A DNA stretch of 64,000 bases from Saccharomonospora sp. NB11 (GCF_015910535.1 NZ_JACBJG010000002.1:1-64000), one strand, 5' to 3'; positions 10,282-19,064 are shown, counted from the first letter of the stretch. Made by a program: numbers and translations. Notes: a model not told the origin generated them from the letters alone.

Positions 10282-11425
10282 ATGTCCGAAGCGATCGTCG
10301 ATCTCGACGCCATCGCGCACAACGCCGAATTGATCGCCCACCGCAGCGGTCCGGCCGCCGTCATGGCTGTGGTGAAGGCCGACGCGTTCGGACACGGCAT
10401 GATCGAGGTCGCCCGGACGGTGCTCGCGCACGGGGCGAGCTGGCTCGGCGTCGCGACCGCGCAGGAGGCCCTCCGACTCAGCTGCCGGTATCACGGCGCC
10501 GGTGTTGAGCTGGTTGCACGGCGTGGGTACGGACTTCCGCAGCCCCATCCGCGCGGACGTCGATCTGTCGGTGTCGTCGGTCGCGCACGTGAACGCGATC
10601 GCCGCCTGCGCCGCCGATCTCGGCCGGACCGCGAGCGTCCATTTGAAACTCGACACCGGCCTGAGCAGGGGTGGCGCCCCGGAGCGGCAGTGGCCCGCGC
10701 TGGTGCGGGCCGCGAGGAACCTGGAACGGCACGGGCTGGTGCGGGTGCGCGGTGTCTGGTCCCACCTGATCAGCGCCGACGATCCCGACTCCGCCCACAC
10801 GTCCGCGCAGCTCGCACGCTTCGATCACGCGGTGGCGTTCGCGCGCGAGGCCGGTCTCGACCCCGAGCTGCGCCATGTGGCGAACTCCGCGGCCGCGCTG
10901 AACTCGCCCCGATCGGCCTACGAGCTCGTCCGTCCCGGCATCGGGCTCTACGGCGTGGAGCCCGTGGCCGGGCGGAGGTTCGGACTGCGGGCGGCGTTGA
11001 CGCTGCGCGGGCACATCCTGCTGGTCAAGGACGTGCCCGCGGGCACCGGCGTGTCCTACGGGCACGACTACGCCACGCCGCGCGACGGCCGTCTCGCCCT
11101 CGTTCCGCTCGGCTACGCGGACGGCGTGCCACGGTTGGCCGGCGGTCGGGCACAGGTGCGTATCGGAGGCCGGCGCCGTCCCATCGCCGGGCGGATCGCG
11201 ATGGACCAGTTCGTCGTCGACCTCGGTGCGCTCGCCGCGCAGCCGGGTGACGACGTGGTGCTGCTCGCTCCGGAACAGCACGGAGGACCGACCGTGGACG
11301 AGTGGGCGCAGTGGGCGCGCACGCTGCCCCACGAGATCTTCACGGGCATCGGCGATCGGGTGCCGCGCCGCTACCTCGGCGGAGCAGCAGCCCACACCAG
11401 CACTGAGGGGAACACCGTTGTCTGA
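10282..11425 (+). pseudogene. alr: Alanine racemase, frameshifted near 10480
   Basis: PLP-dependent alanine racemase (L-Ala to D-Ala for peptidoglycan). ATG 10282 starts a normal N-terminus with the PLP lysine (K32 in VVKADAFGHG). At 10480 the reading changes frame: ALRL is followed by an out-of-frame stretch, while the next frame reads AAGITAPVLSWLHG and continues to the end, with the second catalytic Tyr region (GVSYGHDY), LGYADGVPR and MDQFVVDLG. The data fit one extra base, or a two-base loss. With the correction it has about 380 residues, the normal family length. Without it the product is inactive. The stop overlaps the TTG start of ddl by eight bases, so the two genes were an operon. 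Confidence 0.85.
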
Positions 11426-11828
11426 CAGAGGGAAAGTTCGCGTCGCCGTCGTGTTCGGTGGCAGGAACAGCGAGCACGACGTGTCCTGCGCGTCCGCGGC
11501 GAGCATCCTGTCTCATCTCGACCGCACCCGCTACGAGGTGGTGCCTGTCAAGATCGAGACCGACGGGACCTGGATCGTGGGCGTCGACGCTCCCGAAGCA
11601 CTCCGCACCGACGGTGCGCGTGCGCTCGCCGACTTCAGCGAGACGTTCGGCTCCGCGAAGGTGGCCGCCCTCCACGGCATCCCTCAGGCGTTCGACCGGC
11701 TCGCCGACGTCGACGTCGTCTTCCCCGCGCTTCACGGCAGGTACGGCGAGGACGGAAGTCTGCAATCACTGCTGGAGTTCTTCGGCCTGCCGTTCGTCGG
11801 CAACGGCATCCTGCCCAGTGCCATCGGG

Positions 11829-11960
11829 GTGACTCCACCCACCGCTAAAGCGGCGGGCTTCCTCCGGTGCTGCTCAAGCAGCGTCGGAGAGGGCCAGCCC
11901 GGCCCTGGTTGCGATGTTGATCGCCGCGTTGACGTCGGCGTTCGCTGCGTGCCCGCAGCG
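11829..11960 (-). ncRNA. Predicted omega-RNA (TnpB guide RNA) scaffold at the right end
   Basis: IS605-type TnpB proteins use an RNA made from the 3' end of tnpB and the right end, with the guide read from flanking DNA. Here the region holds two hairpins, GCTGC-TCAA-GCAGC at 11869-11882 (overlapping the tnpB stop) and the TAAA-loop hairpin at 11838-11857. The guide would be the minus-strand bases just beyond 11829, starting CCCGATGGCACTGGGC, which is ddl sequence. The upstream limit is approximate. This is inferred from family knowledge, not from a covariance search. Confidence 0.55.
11838..11857. repeat. Right-end hairpin of the insertion sequence
   Basis: Imperfect palindrome CCC-A-CCGC / TAAA / GCGG-C-GGG, nine bases inside the predicted right border. 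It shares the TAAA loop and GC-rich arms with the left-end hairpin and is the expected TnpA recognition structure. Confidence 0.8.
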
Positions 11961-13088
11961 TCCGCAGACGAACTCGGCTTGACTAACGCGGTTCTCCTTG
12001 GCGACGTGCCCGCATTCGGCACACGTGCGGGAGGTGTTGCGGGCGTCTACCCGGATCACGTGGCGACCGGCGCTTTCAGCCTTGCCTGCCAGGATCCCGA
12101 GGAACTGCCCCCAACCCGCGTCGAGGATCGACCGATTCAGACCGGACTTAGCCGTCGCCCCGTTGGGCAGGAACACACCGGGCTGATCCGAATCTGCTTT
12201 CGGTTTCGCAGCGGCGGTCATGCCGCTGATGTTGAGGTCTTCGTGCGCGATCACGTCGTGGGCGCGTACGAGCGCGAGTGCGGTCTTGTGGTGGTGGTCC
12301 AACCGCTGGCGGCGGACCTTGGCGTGCAGCTTGCCGACCCTGCGCGCGGACTGTCTGTGCTTCTTGGTGCGCAGCGACTTCCGGACACGTTTCGGGAACG
12401 CGTCCAGCGCGCGCTGCGCTTCGGCGAGTTCGTCAGCAGCGCGTCGGGCGTGCCGGGGGTTGGCGAAGCGCTCGCCGTCGCTGGTGGTCGCGAAGTGTTC
12501 GACACCCATGTCGATGCCGACGGCCCGGCCGGTTGCGGGAAGCGGCTCAGCGGGCACGTCGTCGCAGGACAGGACGACGAACCACCGGTTCGCCTCGCGC
12601 TTGACGCTGACCGTCTTCACCCGACCCTGCACCGGACGATGCTGGTGCACGCGGACGTGGCCGACGCCTTGCAGGCGCACGCGGACCTGGGTGTCGTGCG
12701 GGGTGGAGTTCCACCGGCACCCGTCGCCGTCTTTCGGGAAGTCGACGGTGTCAAAGTGCCCTTTGCCCTTGAACCTTGGGTATCCGGGTTCGTCGCCGTT
12801 GCGGATGCGGCGGAAGAACGCCTCGAACGCCTTATTCAACCGGCGCAGAGTCGCCTGCTGCGACGAGAACGACCACCGGCCTTGTCCGTCAGGGTCTGCG
12901 GTTCGGATGTCTTTGAGCTGTGCGGACTGGTCGCCGTAGCGAACGCTGGTCTTCGACGGGTGCGCGTAGGCGTCGCGGCGTTCCTGCAACGCGGCGTTGT
13001 ACAGGTCGCAGTGGTCGGCCAGCATCGCCCGCATCGCCTGCTGCTGCTTGCTGGTCGGGCGGAGAAGGAACTTGTACGAGCGACGCAC
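11874..13088 (-). CDS. tnpB: TnpB RNA-guided nuclease of IS605-type element
   Basis: 404-residue TnpB, ancestor-type relative of Cas12 that cuts DNA next to a target motif using omega-RNA, favouring retention of the IS after excision. GTG 13088 starts VRRSYKFLLRP, the standard N-terminus, two bases after the tnpA stop. The split RuvC site is complete: Asp near residue 191 (VGIDMGVEHF), Glu near 282 (AHEDLNISGM) and Asp near 385 (NADVNAAINI). The zinc finger between the last two has CAECGH and CGRCGH. Length and motifs suggest an active protein. It shares a transcript with tnpA. Confidence 0.93.
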   Translation of the reverse strand: MRRSYKFLLRPTSKQQQAMRAMLADHCDLYNAALQERRDAYAHPSKTSVRYGDQSAQLKDIRTADPDGQGRWSFSSQQATLRRLNKAFEAFFRRIRNGDEPGYPRFKGKGHFDTVDFPKDGDGCRWNSTPHDTQVRVRLQGVGHVRVHQHRPVQGRVKTVSVKREANRWFVVLSCDDVPAEPLPATGRAVGIDMGVEHFATTSDGERFANPRHARRAADELAEAQRALDAFPKRVRKSLRTKKHRQSARRVGKLHAKVRRQRLDHHHKTALALVRAHDVIAHEDLNISGMTAAAKPKADSDQPGVFLPNGATAKSGLNRSILDAGWGQFLGILAGKAESAGRHVIRVDARNTSRTCAECGHVAKENRVSQAEFVCGRCGHAANADVNAAINIATRAGLALSDAA

Positions 13089-13090
13089 GG

Positions 13091-13498
13091 CTACACCCGC
13101 TCCCACTGGGTATCTATGTACCGCCGCACGGTCTCGGCGCTGACCGAGCCGACCGAAGCGGCGAAGTACGACGACGACCACAACGTCGGAAGCCGCGACT
13201 TGAGGTGCGGGAACTCCTCACGCAGCACCCGTGAAGTAAACCCCTTGAACTGGTTCGCCACGTACGAGGCAGACGACTTCGGGTCGTGCTTGACGAACAA
13301 ATGCACGTGGTCGGGCATGACCTCCAGGGCCACGACTGTCCAGCCGCGCTCGTTGGCTTTCTCCCGGATCAGCTCGTCCAGACGTTCCGCAACCCGGCCA
13401 CCGAGGACCCGGCGGCGGTACTTCGGGCACCACACCACGTGCAGCCCGAGGTCGTACACGCCACCGGAGAACCGGCGGACTTTCCTGGTCGCAGACAC
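13091..13498 (-). CDS. tnpA: IS200/IS605 TnpA, Y1 HUH transposase
   Basis: 135-residue single-strand transposase. The HUH metal motif is at H64-V-H66 (MPDHVHLFV) and the nucleophile is Y127 (VRRYIDTQ), the same position as in IS608 TnpA. LWSSSYFAASVG and a basic GFTSRVLREEFP segment match the family. The GTG start lies right after a TATAAT box, so the transcript may be leaderless. The gene looks intact. Confidence 0.93.
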   Translation of the reverse strand: MSATRKVRRFSGGVYDLGLHVVWCPKYRRRVLGGRVAERLDELIREKANERGWTVVALEVMPDHVHLFVKHDPKSSASYVANQFKGFTSRVLREEFPHLKSRLPTLWSSSYFAASVGSVSAETVRRYIDTQWERV

Positions 13499-13504
13499 AG
13501 CCTA

Positions 13505-13510
13505 ATTATA
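13505..13510 (-). promoter_or_regulatory. -10 box (TATAAT) of tnpA
   Basis: Perfect TATAAT on the minus strand, six bases before the GTG start of tnpA, in a locally A/T-rich patch. No convincing -35 hexamer is seen 16-18 bases upstream. Its position suggests that transcription begins at or near the start codon. Confidence 0.5.
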
Positions 13511-13602
13511 CACACGACGCAGGTATAACCATCGAAGGGAGGGTGCGAGGGACACTCGGTGCAGGTTGACAACGGAAGGCGCGAAACGTAGCGCCGATTC
13601 AC

Positions 13603-13622
13603 CCCGCAGCTAAAGCAGCGGG
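13603..13622. repeat. Left-end hairpin of the insertion sequence
   Basis: Imperfect palindrome CCCGC-A-GC / TAAA / GC-A-GCGGG, about 19 bases inside the left border. It matches the loop and arm style of the right-end hairpin at 11838-11857. Confidence 0.8.
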
Positions 13623-14449
13623 TCCCCTCGCCGAAAGACTGATGGACAAGGAGTACACGAAGAAGCTGCTCGCCGGCGCGGGATTGGCGGTGGCGGACGG
13701 TGTCGTCCTGCGAACCGGGCGAACCCTCCTGTCGGAGAACGAGCGGACCCGCCTCGGGCTTCCGGTGTTCGTGAAGCCCGCGAGGTCCGGATCCAGTGTC
13801 GGTGTGTCGCGTGTGGACTCGTGGGAGTCGTTGCCCGCGGCGATCGCGTCGGCCCGTGCCGACGACTGCAAGGTGCTCGTCGAACAGACCCTGCACGGCC
13901 GGGAGATCGACGTGGGAGTGCTGGAGCTACCGGACGGACGGATCGAGGCGGGCCCGCCATTGGAGATTCGGCTGGCACCGCACCAGTCGGTGTTCGACTA
14001 CCAGGCCAAGTACACCGACGGTGGTGCCGTTTTCGACATACCGGCCCGCCTGGATGCCGAAACCACCGCGACGCTGCGGGCCACGGCACTGCGGGTGTTC
14101 GAACTGTTGGGCTGCGCGGGCCTGCTGCGAGTCGACTTCTTCCTGTCGCCGGACGGAACCCCGGTGGTCAACGAGGTCAACACCTTCCCCGGGTTCACCG
14201 TGAACTCGCAGTTTCCGCAGATGTGGGCCGAAGCCGGTCTGGGCTACGCGGACCTGCTCGACATCCTCATCGAGACCGCACTCAGGCGCGAGGAGCGCCG
14301 TGACGCCCCAGCCCGCTGAGGCCGCTGCTCGACGGATTTCTGCCCGGTCAATGCCTTCTGGATTCTTCCACGAGATCCGGTCGAGCGGTGGCGTCGGCCG
14401 CGACGGGCGCCGGAAAGGCGAAACGACGATCACTATGCTCAGGCCCGCC

Positions 14450-15124
14450 ATGTCGCGAATTCTGTTGATCGAGGACGATCCCGCAGTCCGGGAAGGTCTT
14501 GAACTGGCCCTGTCCCGGCAGGGGCACACCGTGGACGCGGTGGAGTCCGGTGAGCAGGGCTTGGACCGGCTCCGGACGATGCCTCCCGATGTCGTCGTGC
14601 TCGACCTCATGCTCCCCGGCATGGACGGGTTCGAGGTCTGCCGCCGAGCCGGTGCCACGACGGACGTGCCGATCATCATGCTCACCGCCCGGGGTGACGA
14701 CATGGACGTCGTGGCCGGCTTGGAGGCCGGCGCCGACGACTACGTCGTGAAGCCCGTACAGCCGCGGGTGCTCGAAGCGCGCATCCGAGCGGTGCTCCGC
14801 CGCATCGGCCGGGAACAGTCCGACCTGGAACGTCACGGGGAGCTGGGCATCGACCGGGCCGGGTTGATGATCACCAAGCGCGGCGAGCCCCTCACGCTGA
14901 CGCCGACGGAACTGCGTCTGCTGCTCGTCCTGTCGGCCACCCCCGGCCGCGTGCACAGCCGCAGACAGTTGCTGGAGTCGGTATGGGACTACGGATATCT
15001 CGGTGACTCGCGCATCGTGGACGCGTGCGTGCAGCGGTTGCGGGCCAAGCTCGAAGACGACGCGTCGTCGCCCGTCTACGTGCAGACGGTGCGTGGATTC
15101 GGCTACCGGTTCGGCCCGCTGTGA
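14450..15124 (+). CDS. OmpR-family response regulator
   Basis: 224-residue two-component regulator. The receiver domain has the acidic pair E8/D9/D10 and phospho-acceptor D52 (VVLDLMLP), Thr in MLTARG and Lys in VVKPV. A winged-helix DNA-binding domain follows, ending VRGFGYRFGPL. ATG 14450 gives the canonical start MSRILLIEDD; ATG 14435 is an alternative. A TATGCT box at 14434-14439 lies where a leaderless start at 14450 would be expected. The stop overlaps the GTG of the kinase gene by four bases. Closest functional types are CseB/AfsQ1-like envelope-stress regulators (inference); its closeness to the vanY-alr-ddl cassette suggests cell-wall control. Confidence 0.92.
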   Translation: MSRILLIEDDPAVREGLELALSRQGHTVDAVESGEQGLDRLRTMPPDVVVLDLMLPGMDGFEVCRRAGATTDVPIIMLTARGDDMDVVAGLEAGADDYVVKPVQPRVLEARIRAVLRRIGREQSDLERHGELGIDRAGLMITKRGEPLTLTPTELRLLLVLSATPGRVHSRRQLLESVWDYGYLGDSRIVDACVQRLRAKLEDDASSPVYVQTVRGFGYRFGPL

Positions 15125-16578
15125 TCCGTTGGCGCGGACGTCTCCGCCGCGCTCTCGGGCTGCGCGCGCGGTTGCTGCTCGCGTTCGTCCTCCTGTCCAC
15201 ACTGACGACGGCGGGCGTCGCCGGTGGGATCTACGTCCAGGCCCGCAACGACATCCTGCAGCGGACTCAGGATGCGAGCGTGCGGACCCTGACCGACCGA
15301 CTGTCCGCGGTCTACCCGCTGGCCCGTGGCACTCCCCACCGCAGCCAACTCCAGTACATCGCCGACGTGGTCACGGATCAGGACAGCGCCACGGTCGCGA
15401 TGTACAAGGATCTGACGTCGTCGAGCAGCGTGCCCCGAGAGGCGTTGCCCCGGGCTCTGCGGCAGGCGGTCGCCGAAGGGGACGTGGCCTGGCAACGCGT
15501 GGTACGGCACGGCGAACCCCTGCTGATCATCGGTACGCCGCTGCGGATCATCCACCCCGACGGAGCGGCCTGGCCCTCCGGTATCGAGGTCTACTCCATC
15601 CGCAGCTTGGCACCCGAGCAACGCAGCATCGACCAGCTCGCCGCCACCGCGTGGGCCATCGGCGGAGCCGCTGTGGCGCTGGCGATCGTGCTGGCGTTGC
15701 TGGCCGCCCGCAGCGTGCTGCGCCCGGCGCGGGAGCTCGGTCACGCGGCGCAGCGGCTGGGTGCCGGTGACCTGCGCACCAGGATCACGGTCCGGGGTTC
15801 CGACGAACTCTCCGACGTCGCGCGCACGTTCAACGACACCGCCGCGGAACTCGAACGGCACGTGGAACGGCTCCGGGCGCTGGAAGCCGACGCTCGCCGG
15901 TTCGCGGCCGACGTGTCTCACGAGCTCCGCACCCCACTGGCGGCCATGACGGCCGTCACGGACGTGCTCGACGAGGAAGCGGTCCACCTGCCCGCCCACA
16001 CCGGTCAAGCCGCCCGGCTGGTCAGCCGGGAAACACACGCCCTGTCCCGGCTGGTCGACGATCTGCTCGAAATCAGCAGGTTCGACTCCGGCGCCGCCGT
16101 GCTCACTCTGGACGAGATCGACGTGTCCGCGCTGGTACAGGCGACGTTACGGGCCCGCGGCTGGACGGGACGGGTGGACACCGACCTTCCGCCCACGACG
16201 GCCCGGCTCGACCCTCGCCGCGTCGACGTCGTCGTCGCCAACCTCGTAGGCAACGCACTCCGCCACGGCGAGCCGCCTGTGTCGCTGCGACTGCGCGCCG
16301 ACGCCGAGCTGATCACCGTCGAGGTCCGCGACCACGGGCCGGGCGTGAACCCTTCGGTGCTGCCCCACATCTTCGATCGCTTCTACAAGGCGGACGCGGC
16401 CAGGACCCGATCCGACGGCAGCGGTCTCGGACTCGCCATCGCGCGCGAGAACGCGCGGTTGCACCGCAGCGACACGCATCGCGGCGACCTCACGGCCACC
16501 AACGCCCCGGACGGCGGAGCCGTGTTCAGGCTGTTTCTGCCCCGGTGGACGGACCGGTCCGACGAGGAGGAATCGTGA
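15121..16578 (+). CDS. Sensor histidine kinase
   Basis: 485-residue membrane kinase partner of the preceding regulator. Membrane segments at about residues 17-39 and 175-198 enclose an extracytoplasmic sensor of about 135 residues of unknown ligand. HAMP follows, then HisKA with H267 (DVSHELRTPL) and an HATPase domain with N box NLVGNALRHG, G1 DHGPGVNP and G2 GSGLGLAIA. Nothing is missing. The GTG start overlaps the regulator stop (GTGA), and the stop overlaps the start of the lipoprotein gene, so the three genes are translationally coupled. Confidence 0.92.
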   Translation: MIRWRGRLRRALGLRARLLLAFVLLSTLTTAGVAGGIYVQARNDILQRTQDASVRTLTDRLSAVYPLARGTPHRSQLQYIADVVTDQDSATVAMYKDLTSSSSVPREALPRALRQAVAEGDVAWQRVVRHGEPLLIIGTPLRIIHPDGAAWPSGIEVYSIRSLAPEQRSIDQLAATAWAIGGAAVALAIVLALLAARSVLRPARELGHAAQRLGAGDLRTRITVRGSDELSDVARTFNDTAAELERHVERLRALEADARRFAADVSHELRTPLAAMTAVTDVLDEEAVHLPAHTGQAARLVSRETHALSRLVDDLLEISRFDSGAAVLTLDEIDVSALVQATLRARGWTGRVDTDLPPTTARLDPRRVDVVVANLVGNALRHGEPPVSLRLRADAELITVEVRDHGPGVNPSVLPHIFDRFYKADAARTRSDGSGLGLAIARENARLHRSDTHRGDLTATNAPDGGAVFRLFLPRWTDRSDEEES

Positions 16579-17048
16579 GGCGTCCCCAGCACGACAGCTC
16601 GGCCGGAGCATTCACGGCGTTGCTCCTCACGCTGCTCCTCACCGCGTGCGGGGTGCAGCCGAGCGGCGTCATCCGAGGCGCGTCGCCGCCGAGCGGCGCT
16701 GCCGAACAGGACGACATGATCGTCCTGTTCCTGGTGCAGGACGGCAAGCTCGAACTCGTTCACCGTCCCAGCAGTCCCCTGCCGCCCGGAGAACTACTCG
16801 CACTCCTCGCTACAGGTCCGACCCGCGACGAAAGCGCGCGTGGCCTCAGCAGCGACGTTCCACCTGACGCCGCCCCGTTCACGGTGTTCACCGACCCAGG
16901 CGGAAGGACAGTGGTGGACACGGCTCTCCCGCCCGAGGTGCTGTCGACCACGGCCCTCGACCAGATCGTCTGCACACTCGCCGTACCGCGCGAACGCATC
17001 ATTGTGCTCGGTCACGGCCGAGCGCGCGCCTGCCCCACGCACACGTGA
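16575..17048 (+). CDS. Lipoprotein of the two-component operon
   Basis: 157-residue predicted lipoprotein with lipobox LLTA-C25, so it sits on the outer face of the membrane. The GTG start has GAGGAGG just upstream and overlaps the kinase stop. The mature part has a short globular domain with LLALLATGPTRDES and a late Cys pair (C in IVCTLAV and in ARACPTH). The sequence resembles GerMN/LpqB-like small lipoproteins only loosely. In Streptomyces the CseA lipoprotein damps its cognate kinase; a similar role here is inference from gene order. Confidence 0.8.
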   Translation: MRRPQHDSSAGAFTALLLTLLLTACGVQPSGVIRGASPPSGAAEQDDMIVLFLVQDGKLELVHRPSSPLPPGELLALLATGPTRDESARGLSSDVPPDAAPFTVFTDPGGRTVVDTALPPEVLSTTALDQIVCTLAVPRERIIVLGHGRARACPTHT

Positions 17049-17080
17049 CGCCCCACAGCACGTTCGACGGGGCGAACGCT

Positions 17081-17455
17081 TCAGCTCAGCAGGTGTTCGC
17101 GGCCGAACATGACGGCGGCAGCACGGGCGGTCGGTGTGCCCGCGTCGAGATCCGCGCCCGCCTCGCGGAGCACGGCGACGACCTCGTCCTCGCCCTTGAA
17201 CAGCGCGCCCGCGATCGGCGACTGGTCACGCGCGTTGCGGCGGTCCGGATCGGCTCCACGGTCCAGTAGCGCTCGCACCGTGGCCGCGTGCCCGTGGTAG
17301 GCGGCGAGCATCAGCAGGGTGTTGCCCGACGGATCGGTGACGTCGACGGGCAGCCCGTGGTCGAGGAACTCCAGCAACTGTGCCGTGTCGCCCTCTCGCG
17401 CCAGGTCCATGGCAATCGCCACGACCCGCTCCACCTGCTCCGGGGTCAGCCTCAT
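17081..17455 (-). CDS. Ankyrin-repeat protein next to catalase
   Basis: 124-residue protein with about three ankyrin repeats (GNTLLMLAAYHGHAATVRALLDRGADPDRRN and a degenerate following copy). ATG 17455 is preceded by GAGGAGAGAGG. Ankyrin proteins encoded beside catalases (such as AnkB near KatA in Pseudomonas) support catalase activity at the membrane; this protein has no membrane segment, so it may act as a cytoplasmic partner or be unrelated in function. It lies downstream of katA in the same direction, separated by a strong hairpin. Confidence 0.8.
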   Translation of the reverse strand: MRLTPEQVERVVAIAMDLAREGDTAQLLEFLDHGLPVDVTDPSGNTLLMLAAYHGHAATVRALLDRGADPDRRNARDQSPIAGALFKGEDEVVAVLREAGADLDAGTPTARAAAVMFGREHLLS

Positions 17456-17479
17456 TCTTGCCTCTCTCCTCAACGAGAA

Positions 17480-17515
17480 ACACCGCCCCGCATGGCGAAC
17501 CACACGGGGCGGTGT
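17480..17515 (-). terminator. Hairpin terminator after katA
   Basis: Perfect 11-base inverted repeat (17480-17490 with 17505-17515) and a 14-base loop, 48 bases after the catalase stop. On the minus strand a T-rich TTTCTC follows. It probably ends or weakens transcription before the ankyrin gene. Confidence 0.65.
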
Positions 17516-17562
17516 CTATACGACAGCGACACCGTCAACGTCGACGACGTCGACGGCCTCGA

Positions 17563-19026
17563 TCAGAGCTGACCGGCCGCCAGCGCCTCGATCGCCTTGC
17601 GGACGCCCTCGCCGTAAGCGGGGTCGGCCTTGGTGCAGTTGGCGATGTGACGCTCGATGGTCGCCTCGGACGCACCGTTGATGGCCCGGGCGGTGTTCTC
17701 GAACAGCGCCTGCTGCTGCTCCGGCGTCATGTTGCGGAACAGGATGCCGGGCTGCTCGTAGTAGTTGTCGTCGTCCTCGCGGTAGTTGAACCGGTCGGCC
17801 ACCGACCCCACGGCCAGGCTCGGCTCGCGGTAGGCGGGCTGCTCCTGCCAACGGCCGTAGGAGTTCGGCTCGATACCCGGGGTGGCACCCTGGTTGCCGT
17901 CGACGCGCATGGCGCCGTCGCGGTGGTAGGAGTTCACCGGGCACCGCGGCTGGTTCACCGGGATCTGGTGGTGGTTCACACCGAGGCGGTAACGCTGGGC
18001 GTCACCGTACGAGAAGAGGCGACCCTGCAGCATCTTGTCGGGCGAGAAGCCGATGCCCGGCACGATGTTGGCCGGGGTGAAGGCGGCCTGCTCGACCTCG
18101 GCGAAGTAGTTCTCCGGGTTGCGGTTCAGCTCCCACTCACCGACCTCGATCAGCGGGTAGTCCTTCTTGGACCACACCTTCGTCAGGTCGAACGGGTGGT
18201 AGCGGTAGGTCTCGGCCTCCGCCTCCGGCATGATCTGCACGTACAGCTTCCACTTCGGGAAGTCGCCGCGCTCGATGGCCTCGTAGAGGTCACGCTGGTG
18301 CGACTCGCGGTCCTTCCCGATCAGGGCCTCGGCCTCGGCGTCGGTGAGGTTCTTGATGCCCTGCTGGGTGCGGTGGTGGAACTTGACCCAGAACCGCTCG
18401 CCCTTGTCGTTGATGAAGCTGTAGGTGTGCGAGCCGAAGCCGTGCATGTGCCGGTACGACGCCGGGATGCCGCGGTCGGACATCACGATCGTCACCTGGT
18501 GCAGCGCCTCGGGCAGGTTGGTCCAGAAGTCCCAGTTGTTCTCGGGATCACGCAGGTTGGTGCGCGGGTCGCGCTTCACCGCGTGGTTGAGGTCCGGGAA
18601 CTTCAGCGGGTCGCGGAAGAAGAAGACCGGGGTGTTGTTGCCGACGAGGTCCCAGTTGCCCTCCTCGGTGTAGAACTTCACGGCGAAACCGCGGATGTCG
18701 CGCTCGGCGTCGGCGGCACCGCGCTCACCGGCCACCGTGGAGAAGCGGACGAACAGGTCCGTCTTCTTGCCGACCTCCGAGAAGATCTTCGCGCAGGTGT
18801 ACTGGGTGATGTCGTTGGTGACCGTGAACGTCCCGTACGCACCGGAGCCCTTCGCGTGCATCCGACGCTCGGGGATGACCTCACGGTCGAAGTGGGCGAG
18901 CTTCTCCAGGAACCACACGTCCTGCAGCAGCATCGGACCGCGAGGACCCGCGGTGAGCGAGTTCTGGTTGTCGGCGACCGGCGCACCGGCCGCCGTCGTC
19001 AGCGGTTTCTGGTTGTTCTCGGGCAA
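17563..19026 (-). CDS. katA: Monofunctional haem catalase
   Basis: 487-residue small-subunit (clade 3) catalase that converts hydrogen peroxide to water and oxygen. The distal His is in [12 protein letters not shown], the Asn in [13 protein letters not shown] and the proximal haem Tyr in [18 protein letters not shown]-binding-type segments are present. The chosen start is TTG 19026 because GAGGAG sits six bases upstream; no ATG or GTG lies nearer the conserved start. It follows furA by 38 bases on the same strand, the usual Fur-catalase operon. Confidence 0.95.
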   Translation of the reverse strand: MPENNQKPLTTAAGAPVADNQNSLTAGPRGPMLLQDVWFLEKLAHFDREVIPERRMHAKGSGAYGTFTVTNDITQYTCAKIFSEVGKKTDLFVRFSTVAGERGAADAERDIRGFAVKFYTEEGNWDLVGNNTPVFFFRDPLKFPDLNHAVKRDPRTNLRDPENNWDFWTNLPEALHQVTIVMSDRGIPASYRHMHGFGSHTYSFINDKGERFWVKFHHRTQQGIKNLTDAEAEALIGKDRESHQRDLYEAIERGDFPKWKLYVQIMPEAEAETYRYHPFDLTKVWSKKDYPLIEVGEWELNRNPENYFAEVEQAAFTPANIVPGIGFSPDKMLQGRLFSYGDAQRYRLGVNHHQIPVNQPRCPVNSYHRDGAMRVDGNQGATPGIEPNSYGRWQEQPAYREPSLAVGSVADRFNYREDDDNYYEQPGILFRNMTPEQQQALFENTARAINGASEATIERHIANCTKADPAYGEGVRKAIEALAAGQL

Positions 19027-19064
19027 GACGCGCTCCTCGTCGGATACTTCGTCGATACGGGTTT

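Larger units (their letters stand above)
11829..13641 (-). mobile_element. IS200/IS605-type insertion sequence (tnpA + tnpB), about 1.81 kb
   Basis: Insertion in ddl carrying a Y1 HUH transposase and a TnpB nuclease, both on the minus strand. Both ends have imperfect hairpins with TAAA loops: right end 11838-11857 and left end 13603-13622. There is no target duplication, as expected for single-strand peel-and-paste. The minus strand reads TCAC at the right cleavage position (11832-11829), a typical IS605 cleavage tetranucleotide. One G is shared between the two junctions, so the exact borders are uncertain by one base. The flank before the left end on the minus strand reads TTGTCCAT, which should contain the target motif. 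Confidence 0.92.
11418..14319 (+). pseudogene. ddl: D-Ala-D-Ala-type ligase interrupted by an IS200/IS605 element
   Basis: ATP-grasp ligase joining two D-amino acids. The 5' part (11418-11828) starts at TTG with GAGGGG seven bases upstream and has the N-terminal motif FGGRNSEHDVS and ends PSAIG. The 3' part (13642-14319) resumes exactly with MDKEYTKKLL and carries the ATP-grasp core, the omega-loop VFDYQAKY and the metal site NEVNTFPGF. Removing 11829-13641 restores one frame of about 360 residues, the usual family length. The omega-loop Tyr context fits D-Ala-D-Ala (or D-Ser) ligases, not VanA-type D-Ala-D-Lac ligases. As it stands the gene cannot make the enzyme; another ddl must exist elsewhere if the cell uses D-Ala-D-Ala. 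Confidence 0.9.

Noticed and set aside
13511-13545. A -35 box for tnpA
   Set aside because: At 16-18 bases before TATAAT the sequence is GATGGT-like and does not resemble TTGACA.
11418-14319. VanA-type D-Ala-D-Lac ligase and a full vancomycin resistance cluster
   Set aside because: The omega-loop is of the D-Ala-D-Ala type, and no VanH dehydrogenase or VanX dipeptidase is seen.
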